Origin: Pseudidiomarina woesei | GTDB lineage: Bacteria; Pseudomonadota; Gammaproteobacteria; Enterobacterales; Alteromonadaceae | Direction: 5' to 3' | Assembly: GCF_001418345.1 (NCBI RefSeq) | Contig: NZ_LIPW01000009.1 | Span: 1 to 51,803, forward strand | DNA: 51,803 nt | Shown here: positions 18,233-26,965 of the stretch, piece after piece | Layout: the number at the start of each line of letters is the position of its first letter | Numbering within the stretch: the stretch's first letter is position 1 | The notes under the pieces: model-generated | What the model was told of the DNA's origin: nothing | Database searches by the model: none | What the model saw: only the letters and a program-made list of their open reading frames with translations | Position numbers and translations under genes: made by a program

Positions 18233-18898
18233 ATGCTAGATTTTAACCAACCAGGTTTGGCTGTGTTTGACATGGACTCAACTTTAATAAGCATTGAGTG
18301 TATTGATGAAATAGCTGCTCTTGTAGGTAAAAAAGAGGAAGTCAGCGCTATCACTGAACGCGCAATGCGCGGCGAGCTTGATTTCGCACAAAGCTTAACG
18401 CAGCGAGTTGCCCTGCTAGAGGGTATTTCTAAGGCTCAATTACAGCAATTATTTAACCCTATTCCCTTTACCAAAGGGGCTGAGGGCTTTATTGCGTGGC
18501 TGCATCAGCATGGTTGGACAACAGCAGTGGTGTCAGGAGGTTTTACCTGGTTTACTGACCAAGTAAAAGACAAACTGCGATTAGACTTTGCCCATGCTAA
18601 CTGCTTGAACTGGAAAAATAATAAACTAACCGGAACTGTTGTACCGCCAATTGTAGATGCACAAACCAAAGCCGATTATTTGAAACTGTGGGCAGAGCAA
18701 TTAAAAATCCCAACACAGCAAACATTAGCGGTGGGTGACGGTGCGAATGATATACCCATGCTTAATGCTGCTGGTTTTGGCGTCGCGTTTTGTGCCAAGC
18801 CTGCACTGCAACAACATGCAAACCTTTCGGTTGATGAACCAAACCTAATGGCAATAGCCCATTATTTTGAAGCACAGGTATTTGATAATCATGGCTAA
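18233..18898 (+). CDS. serB: Phosphoserine phosphatase, catalytic domain only
   Basis: The 221-residue HAD-superfamily enzyme removes phosphate from O-phosphoserine, the last step of serine synthesis. Motif I is VFDMDSTL (nucleophile and acid Asp), motif II VVSGGFTWF, motif III lysine in AQTKADYL, and motif IV VGDGANDIPML; the substrate helix IECIDEIA is also present. E. coli SerB is 322 residues with an N-terminal regulatory domain, which is missing here. A GTG at 18182 could add 17 residues but has no ribosome site. The stop overlaps radA by 8 nt. Confidence 0.94.
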   Translation: MLDFNQPGLAVFDMDSTLISIECIDEIAALVGKKEEVSAITERAMRGELDFAQSLTQRVALLEGISKAQLQQLFNPIPFTKGAEGFIAWLHQHGWTTAVVSGGFTWFTDQVKDKLRLDFAHANCLNWKNNKLTGTVVPPIVDAQTKADYLKLWAEQLKIPTQQTLAVGDGANDIPMLNAAGFGVAFCAKPALQQHANLSVDEPNLMAIAHYFEAQVFDNHG

Positions 18899-20252
18899 AG
18901 TTAAAACAGCATATGTATGCAATGATTGTGGTGCTGATTTTGCGCGCTGGTTAGGCCAATGTCCAGAGTGTAAGGCCTGGAACACTATTACTGAGATACG
19001 ACTAAGTAGTACTAAAACGGCGGCGGTGGAACGCCGAGGCTACGCGGGGGCAACGCAAGCCAAAGTGCAAACGCTGAATGAAGTAAACCTAGAAGAGCTC
19101 CCTCGATTTAGTAGTAGTTTTGCTGAGTTTGATCGTGTGCTCGGTGGTGGCATTGTGCCCGGCTCAGCAATTTTGATAGGTGGGTCTCCGGGAGCCGGTA
19201 AAAGTACGCTTTTGTTACAGACCATGTGTCGACTCGCAGAAGCCATGAACGTGTTATATGTTACTGGAGAAGAGTCATTACAACAGGTAGCACTGCGCGC
19301 TCAGCGGTTGAACTTGCCCACCAATAAACTGCGCATGCTAGCTGAAACATCGGTAGAAACCATTTGTAATTTGGCTGATCGCGAGCATCCAAAGGTCATG
19401 GTCATCGATTCGATTCAGGTTATGCACTTGGCTGATATTCAATCAGCGCCAGGTAGTGTTTCACAAGTGCGAGAATGCGCCGCTTTTTTAACACGTTACG
19501 CTAAACAAAATGGTGTTGCTATCGTTATGGTTGGTCATGTAACCAAAGATGGCTCGTTAGCTGGGCCCAAAGTACTTGAGCATTGTATCGATTGCTCGAT
19601 TTTACTTGAAGGGGACACTGACTCACGGTTCCGTACATTACGGGGTCACAAAAACCGTTTTGGACCAGCAAACGAGCTTGGCGTTTTTGCAATGACAGGG
19701 CAAGGCCTCAAAGAAGTTACCAATCCGTCGGCAATATTCTTACAACGTGGAGAACAACACGGTAGTGGTTCGGTGGTCATGGTTATTTGGGAAGGTACGC
19801 GGCCATTGCTGGTTGAACTGCAAGCACTCGTTGATGCAAGCCAGCTAGCAAATCCACGTCGTGTGGCAGTGGGTATGGAAACTACGCGATTAGCTATGCT
19901 GTTGGCTGTACTACATCGTCATGGTGGGCTTCATATGTCCGACCAAGATGTGTTCGTCAATGTGGTAGGCGGGGTGCGAGTTATGGAAACTGGTGCTGAC
20001 TTAGCTTTGTTGTTAGCTATTGTGTCGAGTTTTCGCGAGCAAGCCTTGCCGCGTGAACTCATTGTATTTGGCGAAGTTGGTTTGTCAGGTGAGATTAGGC
20101 CCGTACAAAACGGCCAAGCACGTTTGCATGAAGCTGCAAAACATGGCTTCACGCGCGCAATCGTGCCTATTGCTAATAAGCCTAAAGAGACAATTGAGGG
20201 CATGCACATAGTCGGCGTGAAAAGTTTGCAAGAGGCGGTAGACGCTCTGTGA
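18891..20252 (+). CDS. radA: DNA repair protein RadA (Sms)
   Basis: The 453-residue protein is a RecA-like ATPase helicase that promotes branch migration in recombination. It has an N-terminal zinc finger (CNDCGADFARWLGQCPEC), Walker A GGSPGAGKST, the RadA-specific KNRFG motif and a C-terminal Lon-like domain (DVFVNVVGGVRVMETGADLA). Length matches E. coli RadA (460). The ATG at 18891 lies inside the end of serB, with 8-nt overlap, and the stop overlaps the GTG of the next gene. The serB-radA pairing is ancestral in gammaproteobacteria. Confidence 0.96.
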   Translation: MAKVKTAYVCNDCGADFARWLGQCPECKAWNTITEIRLSSTKTAAVERRGYAGATQAKVQTLNEVNLEELPRFSSSFAEFDRVLGGGIVPGSAILIGGSPGAGKSTLLLQTMCRLAEAMNVLYVTGEESLQQVALRAQRLNLPTNKLRMLAETSVETICNLADREHPKVMVIDSIQVMHLADIQSAPGSVSQVRECAAFLTRYAKQNGVAIVMVGHVTKDGSLAGPKVLEHCIDCSILLEGDTDSRFRTLRGHKNRFGPANELGVFAMTGQGLKEVTNPSAIFLQRGEQHGSGSVVMVIWEGTRPLLVELQALVDASQLANPRRVAVGMETTRLAMLLAVLHRHGGLHMSDQDVFVNVVGGVRVMETGADLALLLAIVSSFREQALPRELIVFGEVGLSGEIRPVQNGQARLHEAAKHGFTRAIVPIANKPKETIEGMHIVGVKSLQEAVDAL

Positions 20253-20983
20253 AACTAGTGTCTTTCGGGGTAAATATTCTGCTGCTTTGCATTGTGAGCA
20301 ACGTGCAAGCCACTACTCGGATTGCTTCGCTGAACCCTTGCTTTGATGAGTGGGTGCCGCAGTGGTTGCCAAGTGAGCATGAGTTTATACCAAGCACGCA
20401 GCATGGTAACCGGTTAGAGCGTTTATTAGCGTTACAACCCGATGTAATTCTCTATGGTACTTATACAAATCGGCGCTTGGTTACTGAGCTCAATAAAACC
20501 GCCATGGCGGTCGAGGTTACTGAGCCAAATAGTTGGCTGCAGTGGCAAGCTACGTTGAATAACTTAGGTACGCAATTGCAAATGCAGATACCGGTACAAA
20601 AATGGGCTGAGCAGCAAACTCATCAAATAAAGGCGATAACGGCGACTGACAAATCAATTATCTTTGTTATGCCTAACCAGTACAGCTGGGGTGGAAAGAG
20701 TTTTGCGGTTGATTTACTGCGTGTTTTCGGCGCGCGGGTCATGGTAGTCGATGAAAATGTAGTGCTACATCAGTTAGGTTTGGAGGAACTTATTCAACTA
20801 CAACCGCAACGTGTTGTTATTGATGGGTTCTCTAGCGATTATGCCAGAGCGAACGAATGGCTTTGGCACAACGCGTTGCAGCCTTGGTTAAACGAACGCC
20901 AGCTGCGCCATATTTCTAGCGCTGTGAGTGGTTGTCCCGCGCAGCAAGCGGTCACATATTTCGAAAAGGCCGCGAGTATATGA
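20249..20983 (+). CDS. btuF: Periplasmic substrate-binding protein of a BtuF-like ABC importer
   Basis: The 244-residue protein has a signal peptide (cleavage near VQA|TTR) and a TroA-like fold: RIASLNPCFDEW, RLERLLALQPDVILYG, SWGGKSFAVDLLRVFGA and GLEELIQLQPQRVVIDG. The two surface glutamates that dock on the permease can be recognised in RLERLLAL and GLEELIQL. The next two genes are a FecCD permease and an ATPase, so the three form one importer. The permease resembles BtuC, making cobalamin the likeliest cargo; an iron-siderophore or haem cargo cannot be excluded. The GTG start overlaps the radA TGA by 4 nt. Confidence 0.72.
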   Translation: MKLVSFGVNILLLCIVSNVQATTRIASLNPCFDEWVPQWLPSEHEFIPSTQHGNRLERLLALQPDVILYGTYTNRRLVTELNKTAMAVEVTEPNSWLQWQATLNNLGTQLQMQIPVQKWAEQQTHQIKAITATDKSIIFVMPNQYSWGGKSFAVDLLRVFGARVMVVDENVVLHQLGLEELIQLQPQRVVIDGFSSDYARANEWLWHNALQPWLNERQLRHISSAVSGCPAQQAVTYFEKAASI

Positions 20984-21933
20984 AATGGATATTGGCTGCA
21001 TTAATTGCGTTCCTTACTGTGCTTTGGCACTTAGGCAGTGGCGGTAATAGTTGGTCGTTGATTCCAAACACGCCGCTTGAAAGTTATATATTGCAGGAAA
21101 TTCGCCTACCACGCTTGGTCTTAGCAGCTTGCAACGGAATAGCACTGGGTGTTGCTGGCGCCGTGCTACAGCTCATGTTGCGCAACCCTTTAGCTGAGCC
21201 AGGAATTACGGGGATATCCGGTGGTGCCGCCGTAGCAACAGTGGTGGCGCTGTATCTGGGGCAGTTTGACCCTATCAGTCTTGGGTTGCCGTTTATTGGA
21301 ATGCTGGGTGGTTTAGGTGCGTTACTTTGTCTATGGCTATTTGCGGGCCGCTATCCGCATGGAGTTCGGATTATTTTAGTTGGTGTAGCTTTAGCCGCAA
21401 TTTTTGGTGCCATTATAGCCGTCGTATTGAACTTAGCGCCAAACCCTTTTGCGTTTCAAGAGTGGGCGTTGTGGTTGATGGGCTCTGTCGCTAACCGAGG
21501 TTGGCCATATGTTTGGTTGGTACTGCCGGCCATTTTAGTTAGCGGACTAATATTGTGGTGGCAGCGACGTTTCATACAAGTTCAAGTGTTTGACGAGCAG
21601 GTTGTCGAAACCATGGGGTTTCAGACCTCGCGCAGCAAGTTTATGTTACTTCTAGCTGTTGCCTTGTTAACTTCCGTGTCGGTTGTTAGCGCAGGAATTA
21701 TCGGTTTTATTGGTTTAGTTGCTCCACATCTAATTCGTCTATTGGGTATTCGCCAACCGCTATCGATTATTGTAGGAAGCGCTCTGGGCGGTGCCGTTTT
21801 GCTTGTGGCGGTAGATGCCTTGGTGAAGAGCTTGAACACTCGTGTGGAGTTGCAATTGGGTGTTGTTATTGCACTAATTGGTGCGCCCTGGCTATTGGTG
21901 TTGTTAATTCGTCAACGGAGGATACATGCTTGA
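20980..21933 (+). CDS. btuC: BtuC-like ABC importer permease (FecCD family)
   Basis: The 317-residue membrane protein is almost entirely hydrophobic, with about ten predicted helices as in BtuC. QEIRLPRLVLA near the N-terminus and LRNPLAEPGITGISGGA match the family; NPLAEPG is the form found in E. coli BtuC. The coupling segment GFIGLVAPHLIRLL, which contacts the ATPase, is also typical. Its ATG overlaps the stop of the binding-protein gene as ATGA, and its end overlaps the ATPase start by 8 nt. Confidence 0.8.
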   Translation: MKWILAALIAFLTVLWHLGSGGNSWSLIPNTPLESYILQEIRLPRLVLAACNGIALGVAGAVLQLMLRNPLAEPGITGISGGAAVATVVALYLGQFDPISLGLPFIGMLGGLGALLCLWLFAGRYPHGVRIILVGVALAAIFGAIIAVVLNLAPNPFAFQEWALWLMGSVANRGWPYVWLVLPAILVSGLILWWQRRFIQVQVFDEQVVETMGFQTSRSKFMLLLAVALLTSVSVVSAGIIGFIGLVAPHLIRLLGIRQPLSIIVGSALGGAVLLVAVDALVKSLNTRVELQLGVVIALIGAPWLLVLLIRQRRIHA

Positions 21934-22672
21934 GGTTGTCAATTTAAACATCAGCAACCGGTTATCCTCGTTGTCAGTTAGCGTACCCAGCGGCCAGTTG
22001 GTTGGCGTTATCGGGCCAAATGGCGCGGGCAAATCAACCTTGCTAAAAGCTATCGCGGGGCTTACCCACATTGAGCAAGGGCAGGTTGAATATGAGCAGA
22101 CTGATTTACGCCACTACTCAGCTTATAAGCGCCGCCAATTGCTAAGTTACCTGCCACAGTTTTCTCAATTTAATGAACCGGTTACGGTGGCAGAATTACT
22201 GCAACTTAGTCAAATGAATATTCGGGCTTCATCAGCTGAGCTTGCACGTTGGCAGAAAAATGCCATGAAAAGCTTCCAGCTTGATAATCTTAGTAACCGT
22301 CCGATCACAGAACTTTCCGGTGGTGAACAACGGCGTGTCGCTATTGCTTGTATGGCAACAGGTAATCGTTCATTAATGTTACTTGATGAACCGGTATCAG
22401 GGCTTGACTTATATTATCAACTCTTAACTATGGACTGGCTAAGAAGCCGGGTTAAGCAAGGTGCCACGGTTGTTATTGCGTTACATGATTTAGCTTTGGC
22501 GGCCCAATACTGTGATCAAATATTGATGCTCGACAAAGGGGAAGCAGTTGCCTTTGGTGATCCAAATGACGTGCTAAGCGACACTAACTTGGCACATACG
22601 TTTCAAGTTAGTGTCGACTGGTTATGCAATGATAATGGTGTCGCCATGTTGGCTAGCAGACTAAAAGGCTAA
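21926..22672 (+). CDS. btuD: BtuD-like ABC importer ATPase
   Basis: The 248-residue nucleotide-binding protein has Walker A GPNGAGKST, Q-loop LPQFSQ, signature ELSGGEQRRVAIA, Walker B LMLLDEP and switch His in VIALHDLALA. It powers the importer made with the two preceding genes. AGGAGG lies just before the ATG, inside the permease gene. The stop overlaps the end of the convergent S41 peptidase gene by 4 bp. E. coli BtuD is 249 residues. Confidence 0.85.
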   Translation: MLEVVNLNISNRLSSLSVSVPSGQLVGVIGPNGAGKSTLLKAIAGLTHIEQGQVEYEQTDLRHYSAYKRRQLLSYLPQFSQFNEPVTVAELLQLSQMNIRASSAELARWQKNAMKSFQLDNLSNRPITELSGGEQRRVAIACMATGNRSLMLLDEPVSGLDLYYQLLTMDWLRSRVKQGATVVIALHDLALAAQYCDQILMLDKGEAVAFGDPNDVLSDTNLAHTFQVSVDWLCNDNGVAMLASRLKG

Positions 22673-23985
22673 TGCTCGGAGCGCCACAGTTCTGCAAGAT
22701 TATTAGGTTTGAAATCAGCATCAGCGGCCTGTGAAGACTGACTTGTGTTGCTGCTTTGAGCGTCAAAACCAACTGCCTGACATTGGTTATAAATCATATG
22801 ATAAGCTGCTGCTTGTAGCATTGGATCATCTGGCGATGCCCAATCACCCACTAGCTGATCGCTGGCTGAACAGTTCGGAGCTAAACCGTCAAAATAGCGA
22901 CCTTGGTCGAGCGCGTTGACGGTTTCGAAATTAACGACAAAAGTACGTTTGTCACACAAACGCTCAGGTATCTGACCAACCGGCTTACCACAAGTAGGTT
23001 CACCAATGACAACAACCTCGACAAACGGATCAAGAGAGTTAATTAATAACTCCGATGAAGAGCAACTTGACGCTGTGGTTAATACATAGACACGATCTAA
23101 ATTAAGTTGACGAATTCCATCGTAGAGTTGAAATTGCTCAATAAAGTTCATATCGGTGTTATTGCTATTAAACAAGTATTTAGTGAATACCTCGCCAATA
23201 ACATTGTTGCCAGCTGCTTGCGTAGACGCTTGATTAGCGTAACGCGTTAGCCCACCCGTGTTGTAACGAACATCAATAATAAGCTCATCAACACCAGTAA
23301 ACTGATTATAAGCATTGTTTAAATCACTTCCGGTCCGATTAATAAAGGTGTTTAGCACATAGTAACCCACGTCTCGGCCGTCTATATCCAGCACCTCGGC
23401 AGCAAGCACAGTGTTTGTTTCTACCAGTTCTTTGCTTACAGCTTCGGTATAACTTATTCCCTGTCTATCACGCCAAGTTAGCTCGAGCGTTACACCCACA
23501 GTGGCTGAACCTAATGCTTGATCGTAACGGCCCTGTTGAATAAGTGTCTGGACCGACTCGCCATTAATATGTGTTAGTTCATCGGAACGCTTTATGCCGG
23601 CTAAATCAGCGGGCGAGTCGGCATATACGTAATTGATAAATACTTGGTTACCCACTTGGCGTGAACTAAAGCCGAATCCGACATATTCGGCATTAACAAA
23701 GCGGCTTTGGTACTCATCCTCGGTGAGAATAAAGCTAAATCGGTCTTCTGGCACGACTAAAGCTTCGAGTAACTGATAAACATTTGAATAATTCCCTGGA
23801 CTGACGTTAGCTGGCATATCGTCGTTCCAGAAATAGTTGTCATTCATATAGTTATAAAACTGGTTGAGTTCATCTGCTGTACTGCATTGGCCAAGCAATG
23901 GCGGTATTGGGTCATCACTATTGCAACCAACAAGTAATAGGCCGGTACTTACCACAGATAATGTAAACTTCTGTATTGATTTCAT
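22669..23985 (-). CDS. S41-family (C-terminal processing type) peptidase lipoprotein with PDZ domain
   Basis: The 438-residue protein starts with a lipoprotein signal ending LLVGC (Cys21). A Cys-rich lead-in and PDZ domain follow (about residues 95-165, VGFGFSSRQVGNQVFINYVYADSPADLAGIKRSD region). The S41 core then has DVRYNTGG, the catalytic-Ser segment ASSCSSSELL (about 305-314) and the lysine of GEPTCGKPVGQ (Lys334), giving a Ser-Lys dyad. The substrate is unknown. Several extra cysteines suggest disulfides. It is divergent from nagZ and convergent with the importer ATPase gene. Confidence 0.85.
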   Translation of the reverse strand: MKSIQKFTLSVVSTGLLLVGCNSDDPIPPLLGQCSTADELNQFYNYMNDNYFWNDDMPANVSPGNYSNVYQLLEALVVPEDRFSFILTEDEYQSRFVNAEYVGFGFSSRQVGNQVFINYVYADSPADLAGIKRSDELTHINGESVQTLIQQGRYDQALGSATVGVTLELTWRDRQGISYTEAVSKELVETNTVLAAEVLDIDGRDVGYYVLNTFINRTGSDLNNAYNQFTGVDELIIDVRYNTGGLTRYANQASTQAAGNNVIGEVFTKYLFNSNNTDMNFIEQFQLYDGIRQLNLDRVYVLTTASSCSSSELLINSLDPFVEVVVIGEPTCGKPVGQIPERLCDKRTFVVNFETVNALDQGRYFDGLAPNCSASDQLVGDWASPDDPMLQAAAYHMIYNQCQAVGFDAQSSNTSQSSQAADADFKPNNLAELWRSEH

Positions 23986-24121
23986 ATGGAGTATCTCTTA
24001 CAAGCAACAGGATTTAACTATAAAGATGACAGATTTTTACTTAATCGCCAAACTTTCCCTAGTGACGCCTGCAAGGAAATTTGGCACACTGCCTGCCAGA
24101 TTCGTTTCATGAGATTGATGT

Positions 24122-25141
24122 ATGACCGCTGTAATGATTGACTTAACAGGATTTGAGCTCACTGCTGAAGAGCGTGAGTTATTAGCGCACCCAGCTGTTG
24201 GTGGCGTTATCTTTTTTAGTCGTAATTATCATGATCCTGAGCAGCTTATGGAGTTGGTGCGGCAAACAAGAGCGGCAGCACGTAACCCACTTATTTTGGC
24301 GGTGGACCACGAAGGTGGCCGTGTACAGCGTTTTCGCGAAGGCTTCAGTAAAATTCCGGCCATGGCTGATATTTTTAAAAGAGCGGCTGACGAAGACGAA
24401 GCTTTACAGTGGGCGCAAGAGTTAGGCTGGCTAATGGCGGCTGAAGTATTAGCCATGGATATCGATTTGAGTTTTGCGCCAGTACTCGACGTAAATGGTA
24501 TCAGCGAGGTGATAGGTGATCGCGCATTTGCTTCCCACGCTCATGACATTATTCCTATTGCCCGCGCATTCATAAGAGGTATGCACCAAGCCGGAATGAA
24601 GGCAACGGGTAAACATTTCCCTGGTCACGGCTCCGTTCGTGCTGACTCGCATTTTGAAATTCCAGTTGACGAACGTAGCTGGGAAGAAATTCGTGACATT
24701 GATTTGCCACCGTTCGTTGAATTAGCTACTTGTATTGATGCGGTAATGCCTGCACATGTGATCTATCCCGCTGTTGATGACAAACCAGCTGGTTTCTCGA
24801 GTTATTGGTTGCAGGACATCTTGCGAGCTCAACTGCAGTTCAAAGGGATAATTTTTAGTGACGACTTAGGTATGGCTGGTGCCACGGTAGCTGGTTCTAT
24901 GACAGACCGCGCCCATGCCGCGCTTGATGCCGGATGCGATATGGTTCTAGTGTGTAATGATAGAGCTGGTGCAGTGGAAGTCATTGACGCGTTAGAGCAG
25001 AGGCTTGAGTCATCACAAAAACACAATACGAAGTGTTACGAATTGCTGGCGAAACCAGCTGGGATGACACGTTCTGTATTGTTAAATCATCCACGCTGGC
25101 ATGCCGCACAGGGTATTTTAAAAAAGCTCGCTGCCGACTAA
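24122..25141 (+). CDS. nagZ: Beta-N-acetylhexosaminidase NagZ (GH3), cell-wall recycling
   Basis: The 339-residue cytoplasmic glycosidase removes N-acetylglucosamine from anhydromuropeptides during peptidoglycan recycling. GH3 motifs are clear: DHEGGRVQRFREGF, the signature KHFPGHGSVRADSH whose His is on the mobile catalytic loop, and the nucleophile Asp in IFSDDLGM. Length and sequence follow E. coli NagZ (341) closely through LVCNDRAGAV. The start at 24122 matches the E. coli N-terminus. Convergent with queC, 19 bp away. Confidence 0.96.
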   Translation: MTAVMIDLTGFELTAEERELLAHPAVGGVIFFSRNYHDPEQLMELVRQTRAAARNPLILAVDHEGGRVQRFREGFSKIPAMADIFKRAADEDEALQWAQELGWLMAAEVLAMDIDLSFAPVLDVNGISEVIGDRAFASHAHDIIPIARAFIRGMHQAGMKATGKHFPGHGSVRADSHFEIPVDERSWEEIRDIDLPPFVELATCIDAVMPAHVIYPAVDDKPAGFSSYWLQDILRAQLQFKGIIFSDDLGMAGATVAGSMTDRAHAALDAGCDMVLVCNDRAGAVEVIDALEQRLESSQKHNTKCYELLAKPAGMTRSVLLNHPRWHAAQGILKKLAAD

Positions 25142-25160
25142 TTTAAAGCATTTGCTTCAA

Positions 25161-25814
25161 TTATTCATATGGTAACGGGTCTGTTTGTTGATTGGCTGCA
25201 AAAGCTTCAAGCCGTTCCACACAGGCCCCGCACTTACCACAAGCTTTGTCACGACCGTTATAACACGTCCAAGTGTGGCTATAATCAAGGCCCATGGCTA
25301 AACCTGCAGCAAGAATTTCAGTTTTGTCGTTGTGCAAAAATGGCACTTCAATGCGAACGGGCTCATAGTTAGCAATTAAACTCACGTCGTTCATTTTTTT
25401 TACGAACTCGGGGCGGCAATCTGGGTAAATTGCATGGTCACCTGAATGGGCGCCATAATAGACTGCTTCAGCACCAATGCTTACCGCATAACCGATAGCG
25501 AGCGAGAGTAAAATCATATTTCGGTTTGGCACCACCGTTGACTGCATCGACTTCTCTTCATAATGGCCTTCAGGAATATCAATATCAGAAGTTAATGAAC
25601 TACCGGCCATCAAACTATTCATTGCCGTAATATCAACAATTTTGTGAGGTACTTTAAGCGACTGACATACTTCAGCGGCGGCGTCTAACTCGCGCACATG
25701 ACGCTGTCCGTAATTAAAACTCAGGGCGAAAACGTCATGACCAGCATGAATGGCATGGTTCAATACTGTGAACGAGTCCATACCGCCTGAATAAATAACT
25801 ACAACTTTTGCCAT
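25161..25814 (-). CDS. queC: 7-cyano-7-deazaguanine synthase
   Basis: The 217-residue ATP-dependent enzyme turns 7-carboxy-7-deazaguanine into preQ0 in queuosine biosynthesis. The PP-loop is [11 protein letters not shown], and zinc is held by the C-terminal cysteines of [30 protein letters not shown] and [12 protein letters not shown] are also family motifs. It is divergent from queE, which makes its substrate, across a gap of about 95 bp. Confidence 0.97.
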   Translation of the reverse strand: MAKVVVIYSGGMDSFTVLNHAIHAGHDVFALSFNYGQRHVRELDAAAEVCQSLKVPHKIVDITAMNSLMAGSSLTSDIDIPEGHYEEKSMQSTVVPNRNMILLSLAIGYAVSIGAEAVYYGAHSGDHAIYPDCRPEFVKKMNDVSLIANYEPVRIEVPFLHNDKTEILAAGLAMGLDYSHTWTCYNGRDKACGKCGACVERLEAFAANQQTDPLPYE

Positions 25815-25909
25815 CGCTCGATCCTTTTTTGCCGAAAACTACGTTAAAATAGCCACTCATAAGGCGCCATATTGTAGCCTAAAACAAATAAAAATTGTTG
25901 GAGAAGATC

Positions 25910-26587
25910 ATTAACACCCTGTACCCAATTAACGAGGTTTTTCAGACCATTCAAGGTGAAGGTATTTTCACTGGAGTGCCTGCGCTGTTTATTCGGCTGC
26001 AAGGCTGTCCAGTGGGTTGCCCGTGGTGTGATACCCAACATACTTGGGAACACAAACCTGAAGATGAAGTTTCGATAACCGCCGTTGTGGAAAAGCAAGG
26101 CCCCAGTTCAACTTGGGCAAACGTAACGCCGCAACAAATGCTGAATTTATTTGAGCAGCAAGGGTATACCGCTCGCCATGTTGTCATTACTGGGGGAGAG
26201 CCAGCAATGTATGACCTGCGGCCACTTGGTCAGGCGCTAGAGCAGGCTGGGTATCAATTGCAAATTGAAACCAGCGGAACTTTCGAAATTCGCACTACCG
26301 ACAATACGTGGGTTACGGTATCGCCAAAGTTAGATATGCCAGGTGGGTATTTAGTGCGCCCTGACTGTATGAAACGAGCGAACGAAATCAAATATCCAGT
26401 GGCGATGCAAAAGCATATTGATCAATTTGATAAACTCTTACGTTCGTGTCCGCCTAACTCAAAGGCGATCATTGCTTTACAGCCTATTAGTCAGCGTCCG
26501 CGAGCAACTGAGCTTGCTATGCGCGTTTGTATTGAACGCAATTGGCGTCTTTCAGTACAGCTACACAAGTATCTTAATATTGAGTAA
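25910..26587 (+). CDS. queE: 7-carboxy-7-deazaguanine synthase (radical SAM)
   Basis: The protein of about 225 residues makes 7-carboxy-7-deazaguanine from 6-carboxytetrahydropterin in the queuosine pathway. It has YPINEVFQTIQGEG, the cluster motif GCPVGCPWCDT and VVITGGEPAMY. Relatives start one or two residues before YPINE, but no ATG or GTG exists there and a TAA at 25880 closes the frame. GGAG (25900-25903) points to ATT at 25910, six bases downstream, as the start. In-frame TTG codons at 25895 and 25898 are alternatives but lie before or within the ribosome site. CTG at 25919 is another possibility. Confidence 0.93.
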   Translation: MNTLYPINEVFQTIQGEGIFTGVPALFIRLQGCPVGCPWCDTQHTWEHKPEDEVSITAVVEKQGPSSTWANVTPQQMLNLFEQQGYTARHVVITGGEPAMYDLRPLGQALEQAGYQLQIETSGTFEIRTTDNTWVTVSPKLDMPGGYLVRPDCMKRANEIKYPVAMQKHIDQFDKLLRSCPPNSKAIIALQPISQRPRATELAMRVCIERNWRLSVQLHKYLNIE

Positions 26588-26633
26588 GTAAACACCTCAG
26601 CTTCAAAACCTTCCGTTTTTACCTTTCTATACT

Positions 26634-26665
26634 GAGCTTCCATTGTTTACCGCAAGAGGAAGCTC
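26634..26665 (+). promoter_or_regulatory. Hairpin covering the ribosome-binding site of the Tad locus first gene
   Basis: GAGCTTCC (26634-26641) is perfectly complementary to GGAAGCTC (26658-26665). The 3' arm overlaps the AGAGGA ribosome site, and the ATG follows two bases later at 26668. The structure could mask translation initiation of the pilin-like gene. A TATACT (26628-26633) lies just before it but has no clear -35 partner. Confidence 0.5.
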
Positions 26666-26667
26666 TT

Positions 26668-26964
26668 ATGTTTCAGCGTCAATCTATTCACATCCGCACT
26701 TTTTCTCGGGCTTATTGCCGCGGCCAAGGCATGACTGAGTACATTATTATCGTCGCATTAATTGCAGTTGCTGCAATCGGTGTTTACTCCATGCTTGGTA
26801 AAACGGTACGTGGGCAAGTTGCCGGTATTGCAAGTGAAATAACTGGCCAAAGTTCAGCTGATCAGTTAACGAGCGCCAGAGCTGCAGCGCGGCGAGCTCA
26901 GACAATGGGGCGACAAGATGTCAACCTAGGCAATTACGACGAAGTGACTGATTCGGAGAACTAA
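26668..26964 (+). CDS. Flp-type (type IVb) pilin-like protein
   Basis: The 98-residue protein has a basic 19-residue leader ending in G19, then QGMTE with Glu at +5, then a hydrophobic helix (YIIIVALIAVAAIGVYSML), the layout of Flp/TadE prepilins cut by a TadV- or PilD-type peptidase. The tail is polar and Arg/Ala-rich (about residues 55-98). It is the first gene of the Tad locus and thus the most likely major pilin. Flp pilins are usually 50-70 residues, so this is long. Its ribosome site lies in a hairpin. Confidence 0.75.
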   Translation: MFQRQSIHIRTFSRAYCRGQGMTEYIIIVALIAVAAIGVYSMLGKTVRGQVAGIASEITGQSSADQLTSARAAARRAQTMGRQDVNLGNYDEVTDSEN

Positions 26965-26965
26965 A

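Noticed and set aside
20249-22672. Calling the importer a siderophore or haem system
   Set aside because: NPLAEPG in the permease and the protein sizes fit BtuCDF better, although cargo cannot be settled from sequence.
25815-25909. preQ1 riboswitch in the queC/queE gap
   Set aside because: Neither strand shows the stem plus A-rich tail arrangement of the preQ1-I aptamer.
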